From: Nocardia huaxiensis
GTDB lineage: Bacteria; Actinomycetota; Actinomycetes; Mycobacteriales; Mycobacteriaceae
Reading direction: 5' to 3'
DNA: 64,000 nt
Assembly: GCF_013744875.1 (NCBI RefSeq)
Contig: NZ_CP059399.1
Span: 3,968,001-4,032,000, forward strand
Positions 52,745-64,000 of this stretch are shown here, piece after piece; the first letter of the stretch is position 1, and each line of letters begins with the position of its first letter. A program made the position numbers and the translations under genes. A model generated the notes under the pieces. The model saw only the letters and a list, made by a program, of their open reading frames with translations, was not told where the DNA came from and made no database searches.

Positions 52745-54147
52745 AACTCGGCGAACAGCTCCCGTAGCCGCTGCGCCGGCACCTCCGTCCCGGTCTCATC
52801 GGTGTAGCGCTGGACGTACCGAGCGAACTCGACCTGCTGCTGCCGGGACAGTGCCAGCCCGTACTCCTGCTCCAGCAGATACGCGATACCGCCCTTGCCG
52901 GACTGCGAATTGACCCGGATCACCGCATCATAGGAGCGCCCCACATCGGCCGGGTCGATCGGCAGATACGGTATACGCCAGTCGATTTCGCGCTCGGATA
53001 CCCCCAGCCGATCGGCGCGCGCCCGATGCTCGGCGAAACCCTTCTTGATCGCGTCCTGATGCGTCCCCGAGAAGGCCGTGTACACCAGATCGCCCGCGTA
53101 CGGATGCCGCTCGGGCACCGGCAGCCGCGTGCAGTGCTCAACGGTCCGGCGCACCCCGTCGATATCGGAGAAGTCGATCATCGGATCAACCCCCTGTGCG
53201 TGCAGATTCAGCGCCAGCGTCGCCAGATCCACATTTCCGGTGCGCTCACCATTGCCGAACACGCAGCCCTCCACCCGCTGCGCGCCCGCCAGCATCGCCA
53301 ATTCCGCACAGGCCACCCCGGTTCCGCGATCATTGTGCGGATGCACCGACAGGATCACGCTGTCCCGCCGCGCCAGATTCCGGTGCATGTACTCGATCTG
53401 ATCGGCGTACACATTCGGCGTCGCCACCTCGACCGTGGTCGGCAGATTCAGGGTCACCGGCCGCTGCGGCGTGGCCTGCCACAGCGTAGTCATCCGATCG
53501 CACACCTCCAGTGCGTAATCCGGCTCGGTCAGCATGAAAACCTCGGGGGAGAACTGGAATCGCACATTCGGCAGGCCCCCGGCCAGCTCCAGAATCCGGC
53601 GGCCACCCGCGACGATGATGTCGGTCAGCTCGTCCCGCGACGCCCCCAGCACCACCTCCCGCCACACCGGCGCGGTCGCGGTGTACATGTGGATGACCAC
53701 CCGATTGGACAGTCCCCGAACGGATTCCACGCTGCGCTCGATCAGGTCCGCACGCGCCGGGGTGAACACCACGATGGTGACATCCTCCGGCGCGAGACTC
53801 TCCGTGCCGATCAGTCGCACGAAATCGAAATCGGTCTGCGAGGCGCTCGGATACCCGACCTCGATCTCCTTGTAGCCCATGGCCACCAACATCTCGAAGA
53901 ACCGCCGCTTGCGCGCCGGATCCATGGGCTCGGCCAGCGCCTGATTGCCGTCGCGCAGATCGACCGGCACCCACAGAGGTGCGGCGGTGATCCGGTTGGA
54001 GGGCCAGGTGCGTTCCGTCAGCGGCACCGAAACCCGTTGATACACATCGCGATACCGATGCGACGGCATTACGGACGGCTGCTGGGCATTCCAGTTCGCG
54101 GGAGCGGAGACGGAACTCGGGGGAGTGGTAACAGAAGAGATGTTCAC
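52615..54147 (-). CDS. leuA: 2-isopropylmalate synthase-type enzyme lacking the regulatory domain
   Basis: A 510-aa Claisen-type condensing enzyme that joins acetyl-CoA and 2-oxoisovalerate in leucine synthesis. [19 protein letters not shown] (about 58-76) holds the first metal-binding DGNQ region, [19 protein letters not shown] and [11 protein letters not shown] the HxH metal site, and [19 protein letters not shown] the GxGxRxGN signature. After the linker ([13 protein letters not shown], about 455-467) the LeuA dimerisation/leucine-binding domain is absent. The last 43 residues are Ser/Arg-rich and are read from the antisense of the ClpN gene. Feedback by leucine should be lost. GTG 54147 ([10 protein letters not shown]) is the likely start. 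Divergent from gntR. Confidence 0.88.
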   Translation of the reverse strand: MNISSVTTPPSSVSAPANWNAQQPSVMPSHRYRDVYQRVSVPLTERTWPSNRITAAPLWVPVDLRDGNQALAEPMDPARKRRFFEMLVAMGYKEIEVGYPSASQTDFDFVRLIGTESLAPEDVTIVVFTPARADLIERSVESVRGLSNRVVIHMYTATAPVWREVVLGASRDELTDIIVAGGRRILELAGGLPNVRFQFSPEVFMLTEPDYALEVCDRMTTLWQATPQRPVTLNLPTTVEVATPNVYADQIEYMHRNLARRDSVILSVHPHNDRGTGVACAELAMLAGAQRVEGCVFGNGERTGNVDLATLALNLHAQGVDPMIDFSDIDGVRRTVEHCTRLPVPERHPYAGDLVYTAFSGTHQDAIKKGFAEHRARADRLGVSEREIDWRIPYLPIDPADVGRSYDAVIRVNSQSGKGGIAYLLEQEYGLALSRQQQVEFARYVQRYTDETGTEVPAQRLRELFAEFYEVPVDASAPSASSGPSRDSSSATRRSTDASRCRTSATDTLT

Positions 54148-54320
54148 TGCGTGCTCTTTCGCGTCGATTCTCGTGACCGGCGCAGCACAACAGCCCCGCA
54201 TACGGGGTGCCGGTCGATCAGACCCCGCCGCGGCAGCGAAGGAGGAGAAGGGCACCCGAAAGCATGTGGCCTAGACTAGAAGACAATCACTCCTCAGACA
54301 AGTAGAGAGGCCGGAGACCG

Positions 54321-54992
54321 ATGGCCCAGGTACAACGGCATCCCCTCGCCGCACAGGCCGCCGAGGTACTGCTCACCCGCATACGCGCCGGGGAATGGGA
54401 ACTCGGCCACCGCCTGCCCGGCGAGACCACCCTCGCCGCCCAGCTCGGCGTCGGCCGCTCCACCCTGCGCGAGGCCATCCGCGAACTCGCCGGCCAGGGG
54501 GTGCTCGAAAGCCGCCAGGGCGCAGGCGTTTTCCTCACCGCCCTCGATGTCACCGAGGACTGGGACACCATCCTGCGCCGCGCCGACATCGTCACCGTCA
54601 TCGAGGCCCGCATCGCCATCGAGGCCGAAGCCGCCGCCCTGGCCGCCCGCCGCCGCACCCCCGCCGACCTGCGCACCATGCTCAAGGCCCTGAACCTGCG
54701 CGCCGAATCCGGCCCGGAGATCCCCACCCTCGTCGACGCCGACACCGCGTTCCACCGCACGGTCATCGCCGCCTCCCACAACGACATCCTGCTGGAGATG
54801 TTCAACGCCTTCGTCCCGCGCTCGAGGCACGCCATGATCGACATGCTCCGCATCCACCCCGTCCCCGATGCCCGCGCCGACCACGACGCCCACGAAACCC
54901 TCTACGACGCCATCCGCGCCCGCGACCCCGAAGCCGCCGCCACCGCCAGCCGCGTCCACCTCACCGCCCTGAAGACTGCCTTCGACCGCTAG
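54321..54992 (+). CDS. GntR/FadR-family transcriptional regulator with FCD domain
   Basis: A 223-aa regulator. The winged helix (8-75) reads HPLAAQAAEVLLTRIRAGEW, GETTLAAQLGVGRSTLREAI and LESRQGAGVFL. The FCD effector domain (about 85-218) has candidate metal/acid-binding residues in DADTAFHRTVIAAS (about 131-144), HDAHETLYDAI (about 191-201) and ASRVHLTAL (about 210-218). ATG at 54321. It is divergent from leuA with 173 bp between starts, so control of leuA or of itself is plausible. FCD regulators usually respond to organic acids; no ligand can be named. Confidence 0.88.
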   Translation: MAQVQRHPLAAQAAEVLLTRIRAGEWELGHRLPGETTLAAQLGVGRSTLREAIRELAGQGVLESRQGAGVFLTALDVTEDWDTILRRADIVTVIEARIAIEAEAAALAARRRTPADLRTMLKALNLRAESGPEIPTLVDADTAFHRTVIAASHNDILLEMFNAFVPRSRHAMIDMLRIHPVPDARADHDAHETLYDAIRARDPEAAATASRVHLTALKTAFDR

Positions 54993-55093
54993 CCCGCCGC
55001 CTTCGCCCAGGTTCGTGAAGCGCTGCCCCACAACACAATCCCCTCCGCAGTCGATGACGATCGGCGGCGGGCGTGCTCGACAGCACTCCCCGC

Positions 55094-55180
55094 TCACCGC
55101 CGGGGCATGAGCCATGCGCCCTCGACCACACGCCATTTCGGGCAAGCAGGTAGTCGGCTTCGGCCGTGATCGCCACCCAC
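55094..55180 (-). pseudogene. Frameshifted 3' fragment of a second Imm49-like gene
   Basis: The minus strand from about 55170 reads ITAEADYLLA, then, after a shift of frame near 55140, WRVVEGAWLMPRR and a stop at 55094-55096. This aligns with the C-terminus of the neighbouring full gene (ITVESDYLPRRVIEGAWLTSTR). The rest of the copy is missing. It shows that a second, related immunity gene once stood next to the intact one, or that the end was duplicated and decayed. Confidence 0.65.
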
Positions 55181-55206
55181 CGTCCGCCTGACCGATCAGG
55201 CGGACG
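55181..55206 (-). terminator. Terminator hairpin after the Imm49-like gene
   Basis: A perfect 11-bp stem (CGTCCGCCTGA / TCAGGCGGACG) with a CCGA loop lies 7 bp past the stop codon of the Imm49-like gene, between it and the decayed copy. Confidence 0.75.
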
Positions 55207-55212
55207 CCCGGT

Positions 55213-56829
55213 TCACCGCGTCGACGTGAGCCACGCGCCTTCGATCACCCTGCGCGGCAGATAGTCGGATTCGACGGTGATCGGGAAGCCTTGATCGGCG
55301 GCGCGGCACGCCAGGCCGAGCACCTCGAAGTTCAGCTGCCCATCGAACTGGTCGCTCCTGGATCCGGAGCTGTAGAAGGTGCTGTACCGGGTCAATGCCT
55401 CGGCAAGGGCGGAATCGAATCCCGCGTGGTCGCCCGCTACCAGCCGTTCCAGCAGCCGCGTCCGTGGCTGTTCCACATACTGCGCATAGTCGCCCGAGCC
55501 GGGCGCTTCCAATGCCGCCCGCAGCGCATCGCGGGGGTCCCCGCCCTGCACGAGTGCCCGAATCGCCTGTGCGAAACCGGTTGGCGGCTCCTCGCTCTCG
55601 CGCCGGAATCGGCGAACGCTCGCGAGGATGTCGAGAGCCGCCGCCGATCGAGTCGTCCATGCCAGCGCGACCGCATGGGTATAGGCGCTGCCGGAGGCGT
55701 AGCTGTCATCCACCTCGCCGGCGGGGAGTTCGGTGGTCCGGCCCTCGACGGTCACCGCGATCATGCTGCCGGGCGGAGCGGTCACCAGCTTGAAGGCCTG
55801 AGCTGCTGCCTCGGTTGCCCGCGTGAGGACCTCCCAGCTGCGCGGATCCTCGAACCGGGGATCGAGCACGGACCGGTAGCCCTGTTCCGCGCGAAGATCG
55901 GACGCGATGCAGTACACGACGTTGAACCACCCCGACAGACTGCCGTCGAACCGCTGGATGGCGTCGATCCTGCGCTGCGCCACGCGCGGATTCCGGTCCA
56001 GCCACTCGGCGGCGACTTCGGCTGCGCACTCGGGCCGGGCGATCGGTCCTCCGTCGGCCCGGGGTACCACCGGCCCCGCTCCGGTGACCAGCCGCACCGG
56101 CAGGTACCCGGATTCGACCCCGATCGGCATTCCAGCCATATGCGCGAGCGCCGCCAACCCGACCGCCTCCCACGAGATCAGATCCTTGGCCAGCTGCCGA
56201 TACCCGCCCTCGCGCATGTCCCGGACCCGGGCACTCGCCGCGTCCCGATGCCGCCGCAACACCCTGATCAGCGCATCATCGAACAGGTCCGCATCGCGGC
56301 GCTCGATCGCCCGCAGAGCCGGCCCGACATGCCCGTCCAGCGTCCGCGTATCCATGTCCTGCCCCGACCAAAGCGCCACCAGCGCTTGCCCTTCCGCATG
56401 GTCGTCCGGGCAGAGCTCCGCCAGCTGCTCGAGCACCGCGTCGAATCGCAGACCGAGCGCCGGCCACCAGGCCGCGTCCCACTCTCGGACCGTCAGCGCC
56501 TCGTCACCCTTCGTGAAGCGGAAGTAGTGCGAGGCGTACCCCGCATTGGCGAAGCAGTCGGAGTGCTTCGGCGCGGCCTGACCTTCGACGAAGTCCCGGA
56601 ACAGCACGACCGCGCTCCGCAGGGCCAGCCAGGTCTCCCGCTCTTCGACCTCCGGATCGAGCTCGACCGTCCGCGCACCGACATACTCGAGCAGCACCTC
56701 GCCGAGCCACCGCACCCCCGACAGTCCGCCCGCCTCCGCCGCCCGCGCCTGCTCGGCATACCTGGTGCGCACAAATTCGATTGCGGCGGAAGGGGTTTGC
56801 TCGGGCACACTGTGTCGATCGACGCGCAT
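55213..56829 (-). CDS. Imm49-like immunity-type protein with internal duplication
   Basis: A 538-aa helical protein. The C-terminus VLGLACRAADQGFPITVESDYLPRRVIEGAW (about 503-533) is the typical end of Imm49-family proteins, which neutralise toxins in polymorphic toxin systems. A related block, AVGLAALAHMAGMPIGVESGYLPVRLV, occurs at 222-248, so the protein is two Imm49-like units in tandem (about 1-250 and 270-538). The conserved HxVP start (MRVDRHSVPEQ) and DCFANAGYASHYFRF are also seen. Imm49 members are normally about 250 aa, single or duplicated. No toxin gene lies nearby, so it may be an orphan immunity gene. ATG 56829, divergent from tyrS. Confidence 0.72.
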   Translation of the reverse strand: MRVDRHSVPEQTPSAAIEFVRTRYAEQARAAEAGGLSGVRWLGEVLLEYVGARTVELDPEVEERETWLALRSAVVLFRDFVEGQAAPKHSDCFANAGYASHYFRFTKGDEALTVREWDAAWWPALGLRFDAVLEQLAELCPDDHAEGQALVALWSGQDMDTRTLDGHVGPALRAIERRDADLFDDALIRVLRRHRDAASARVRDMREGGYRQLAKDLISWEAVGLAALAHMAGMPIGVESGYLPVRLVTGAGPVVPRADGGPIARPECAAEVAAEWLDRNPRVAQRRIDAIQRFDGSLSGWFNVVYCIASDLRAEQGYRSVLDPRFEDPRSWEVLTRATEAAAQAFKLVTAPPGSMIAVTVEGRTTELPAGEVDDSYASGSAYTHAVALAWTTRSAAALDILASVRRFRRESEEPPTGFAQAIRALVQGGDPRDALRAALEAPGSGDYAQYVEQPRTRLLERLVAGDHAGFDSALAEALTRYSTFYSSGSRSDQFDGQLNFEVLGLACRAADQGFPITVESDYLPRRVIEGAWLTSTR

Positions 56830-56891
56830 GGGACGCGATGCTATTGCCCGGTGCGCGAGTCCACCATCGAGGTACGGAAAGATAGGGAGCC

Positions 56892-58175
56892 GTGACCGGC
56901 GACATCATTGACGAACTGACCTGGCGCGGACTGATCGCGCAGTCCACCGATCTGGACGCCCTGCGCGCGGATCTGGCCAAAGGCCCGTTGACGCTCTATG
57001 CCGGCTTCGACCCCACCGCGGCCTCCCTGCATGCCGGGCACCTGGTCCCGCTGCTGGCGCTGAAGCGCTTCCAGGCCGCGGGCCATCGCCCGATCGTGCT
57101 CGCGGGCGGCGCGACCGGCATGATCGGCGACCCCCGCGATGTCGGCGAGCGCACCATGAACTCCTCCGACACGGTGGCCGAGTGGGCGGGCCGCATCCGC
57201 TCCCAGCTCGAGCGTTTCGTCGACCTCGACGATTCCCCGACCGGCGCGATCATCGCCAACAATATGGACTGGACCGGCTCGCTGAGCACTGTCGACTTCC
57301 TGCGTGACATCGGCAAGCACTTCTCGGTGAACGTCATGCTGGCTCGCGACACGGTGAAGCGCCGCCTGGAGTCCGACGGCATCTCCTACACCGAGTTCTC
57401 CTACATGCTGCTACAGGCCAACGACTTCGTGCAGCTGCGCCGCACGCACGGCTGCCGCCTGCAGGTCGGCGGCTCGGATCAGTGGGGCAACATCATCGCC
57501 GGCGTGGAGCTCAATCGCCGCGTCGACGGCGAACACGTGCACGCCCTGACCGTCCCCCTGGTGACCTCGGCCGACGGCAAGAAGTTCGGCAAGTCCACCG
57601 GCGGCGGCAGCCTCTGGCTCGACCCGGAGATGACCAGCCCCTACGCCTGGTACCAGTACTTCGTGAACACGGCCGACGTCGATGTGGTCCGCTACCTGCG
57701 CTGGTTCACCTTCCTGTCCCGCGAGGAACTGGACGAGCTCGAGCAGGCCACGACCGAGCGCCCGCACGCCCGCGAGGCCCAGCGCCGGCTCGCCGCCGAA
57801 ATGACGACCCTCGTGCACGGCGAGGAGCACACCCGCTCGGTGCAGCTGGCCAGCCAGGCCCTGTTCGGTCGCGGCGAACTCCGCGAGCTGAACGAGTCCA
57901 CGCTGTCCGCGGCGCTGACCGAGGCGGCGGTCGACGGCAAGGTCGCCGAGGCCAAGCCCGGCGACACCATCGTCGACCTGCTGGTGGCCTCCGGCCTGTC
58001 GGAGAGCCGGGGCGCGGCCCGCCGCGCTGTCAATGAGGGTGGCGCATCGGTGAACAACGAGAAGATCTCCGATCTGGAGTGGACCCCGTCGGACGCCGAC
58101 TACCTGCACGGAAGCTGGCTGGTCCTGCGCCGCGGCAAGAAGAACTTCGCCGGCGTGCGCCGAGCGGGTCAGTAG
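56892..58175 (+). CDS. tyrS: Tyrosine--tRNA ligase
   Basis: A 427-aa class I aminoacyl-tRNA synthetase charging tRNA-Tyr. The HIGH-like motif is [13 protein letters not shown] (about 39-51), the KMSKS-like loop is KKFGKSTGG (about 231-239), and the Tyr-binding region includes [12 protein letters not shown] (about 193-204). A C-terminal S4 RNA-binding domain (about 355-420: [20 protein letters not shown]) is complete. GTG start at 56892. The 62-bp upstream gap is too short for a T-box. It is followed by a terminator and the rRNA operon. Confidence 0.97.
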   Translation: MTGDIIDELTWRGLIAQSTDLDALRADLAKGPLTLYAGFDPTAASLHAGHLVPLLALKRFQAAGHRPIVLAGGATGMIGDPRDVGERTMNSSDTVAEWAGRIRSQLERFVDLDDSPTGAIIANNMDWTGSLSTVDFLRDIGKHFSVNVMLARDTVKRRLESDGISYTEFSYMLLQANDFVQLRRTHGCRLQVGGSDQWGNIIAGVELNRRVDGEHVHALTVPLVTSADGKKFGKSTGGGSLWLDPEMTSPYAWYQYFVNTADVDVVRYLRWFTFLSREELDELEQATTERPHAREAQRRLAAEMTTLVHGEEHTRSVQLASQALFGRGELRELNESTLSAALTEAAVDGKVAEAKPGDTIVDLLVASGLSESRGAARRAVNEGGASVNNEKISDLEWTPSDADYLHGSWLVLRRGKKNFAGVRRAGQ

Positions 58176-58215
58176 GGACGAACCGGACGGAAGGTCCGAA
58201 AAGCCCGATACGAAA

Positions 58216-58269
58216 ACAAGATCGCCGAGAGCTGGGTCACAAAACAGTGCCCCGACCCGGCGATCTTGT
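58216..58269 (+). terminator. Terminator after tyrS
   Basis: A 12-bp perfect stem (ACAAGATCGCCG / CGGCGATCTTGT) encloses a 30-nt loop with an inner GGGTC/GACCC pairing; CGTTTC follows. It separates tyrS from the rRNA promoters. Confidence 0.7.
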
Positions 58270-58316
58270 CGTTTCGGGGGTCCGCGACCTGCGCAGACAC
58301 CGCCGTCACCAGGCGA

Positions 58317-58346
58317 TTTGCATCTGCGTTTTCCTGGGCGTAACTT
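58317..58346 (+). promoter_or_regulatory. Candidate rRNA operon promoter P1
   Basis: TTTGCA (58317-58322), an 18-nt spacer and TAACTT (58341-58346). It lies about 400 bp ahead of the 16S gene and just past the tyrS terminator. Confidence 0.5.
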
Positions 58347-58475
58347 AGTCCAGGTCAGAGCGACACGGACACCGACCGGATGCCAGACGCCCAGCTCAGA
58401 GGCTGGAAACGCGGGCCCGGAAACGAGGTTGTACGAGGAGCGCCTGACAATGAACACCCAGCCGAGATCTCGAAC

Positions 58476-58504
58476 TTGACTCTGTTGAGTCTCGCGGTTA
58501 GGCT
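58476..58504 (+). promoter_or_regulatory. rRNA operon promoter P2
   Basis: TTGACT (58476-58481), a 17-nt spacer and TAGGCT (58499-58504) form a near-consensus sigma-A promoter of the type found before mycobacterial and nocardial rRNA operons, about 240 bp before the 16S gene. Confidence 0.8.
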
Positions 58505-58557
58505 GGAAAAGTTGCCCGGTTGGACATCTGATCAGTTTAGATAGAAGACCTGTGCGT

Positions 58558-58582
58558 GTGTTCTTTGAGAACTCAATAGTGT
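58558..58582 (+). promoter_or_regulatory. rRNA leader antitermination/processing element
   Basis: GTGTTCTTTGAGAACTCAAT is the conserved leader element seen in actinobacterial rRNA operons, with a related copy before the 23S gene (60541-60557). It fits a boxA-like antitermination and pre-16S processing role. Confidence 0.55.
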
Positions 58583-58745
58583 GTCGATGAATGTCAGTGC
58601 CAATAATTTATTGGTTTCGGCATCCGCCCCCCGTGTGGGTGTCGAACATTTAGTCAGCTTAATTTCCGAGCTGGCGTTTATTTTGCTGGGTTTTCGGACT
58701 CACGTTTACTTCTGATTGCCTCCTTCGGGAGGGAATTGAGAGTCT

Positions 58746-63687
<4,942 letters not shown>

Positions 63688-63834
63688 AAGAAGCTACGCG
63701 TCCACTGTGCGGTATCTGAAACAACACACACTGTGTTGGCGGATACGAAAGGGGCTGCGCCCCTTTCCATCCCCGATACGGGAGGAGGTCGGGGGCTAAG
63801 CCCCCGAACCCCCTTATGTGACAGTTTCATAGAG
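63688..63834 (+). other. 23S-5S spacer with two GC-rich hairpins
   Basis: The first 40 nt complete the 23S processing stem. Then come a 9-bp perfect hairpin GAAAGGGGC-TGC-GCCCCTTTC (63747-63767) and a second one, TCGGGGGCT/AGCCCCCGA (63789-63807), followed by ACCCCC. This GC-rich unit looks inserted between the processing stem and the 5S gene. No tRNA is present. Confidence 0.75.
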
Positions 63835-63951
63835 TTACGGCGGCTATAGCGGTGGGGAAACGCCCGGTCCCATTCCGAACCCGGAAGCTAAGGCCACCTG
63901 CGCCGATGGTACTGCACTCGACAGGGTGTGGGAGAGTAGGACACCGCCGGA
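63835..63951 (+). rRNA. rrf: 5S ribosomal RNA
   Basis: 117 nt from TTACGGCGGCTATAGCGG to GGACACCGCCGGAA, with the terminal stem GGCGGC/... and the conserved CCCATTCCGAACCCGGAAGC loop. Length and sequence match actinobacterial 5S. Confidence 0.95.
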
Positions 63952-63962
63952 ACATCCTTCGC

Positions 63963-63992
63963 AAAAGGGGACCCAGATCTGGGTCCCCTTTT
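63963..63992 (+). terminator. rRNA operon terminator
   Basis: A 30-nt perfect palindrome (AAAAGGGGACCCAGA and its complement) followed closely by TTTT at the window end, 11 nt after 5S: a strong intrinsic terminator. Confidence 0.92.
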
Positions 63993-64000
63993 CGCGTTTT

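Noticed and set aside
54260..54320. CTAGACTAG and repeated AGACAA as a GntR operator
   Set aside because: The palindrome is only 9 nt and the AGACAA copies are direct repeats, too weak to assign without a consensus.
56830..56891. A T-box leader for tyrS
   Set aside because: Only 62 bp separate the divergent genes, far too short, and no T-box sequence is present.

Overview
The window is high-GC actinobacterial DNA. The organism is most likely a Nocardia or close relative in the Mycobacteriales. The evidence is a 16S-23S-5S operon with no tRNA in either spacer and mycobacterial/nocardial-type leader elements, many GTG starts, 4-bp ATGA/GTGA gene overlaps, and typical families of the group (TIGR00027 methyltransferase, NsrR/flavohemoglobin, SARP, ECF41 sigma, family 2B encapsulin). 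Genus is inferred from gene content and rRNA character, not from a database search.

Layout. 1-1472: a DsbB-type thiol oxidoreductase (cut by the window edge), a 53-aa membrane protein and an XRE/MmyB regulator, with a palindromic operator. 1701-5266: argG, a methyltransferase and argH in one operon, preceded by a candidate ARG box. 5381-11161: a SARP-family regulator with a dehydrogenase-type reductase downstream and a divergent hemerythrin/DUF4267 pair. Both flanking promoters carry three 7-nt repeats at exactly 11-bp spacing, so this looks like a small SARP regulon. 11195-17017: small genes, a deletion pseudogene, an SMR pump, threonine ammonia-lyase and two secreted proteins. 17154-18848: the NO-defence pair nsrR-hmp. 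18960-22081: isopentenyl-diphosphate isomerase, GPP 2-methyltransferase and a family 2B encapsulin shell, i.e. a 2-methylisoborneol-type nanocompartment locus. The terpene cyclase expected between shell and methyltransferase is reduced to a 39-codon N-terminal piece.

22510-34255 holds an unusual hydrolase/adenylation fusion and an envelope-glycan region: DegT aminotransferase, two paralogous YfhO-like membrane proteins, GtrA, GT2, methyltransferase, Trm112. 34322-36437 is a TetR-controlled ABC-2 exporter with its operator. 36551-38074 is a multicopper oxidase. 38513-47078 is an epimerase / two-component system / glycosyltransferase / Moco-oxidoreductase block. 47128-52744 carries LtrA, FrnE-type DsbA, an ECF41 sigma with its partner oxidoreductase and candidate promoter, 3-methyladenine glycosylase and a ClpN-only protein.

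52615-56829 holds a leuA that lacks the regulatory domain and runs antisense into the ClpN gene, a GntR regulator, and a two-repeat Imm49-like immunity protein followed by the broken tail of a second copy. 56892 to the end holds tyrS and a complete rRNA operon with two candidate promoters, a 23S processing stem and a strong terminator.

A palindromic repeat of about 90 bp occurs twice in full and once as a half element, always between transcription units. The most noteworthy points are the cyclase-less encapsulin locus, the symmetric SARP boxes, and the two deletion scars (Imm49 tail and the pseudogene at 11195-11643).
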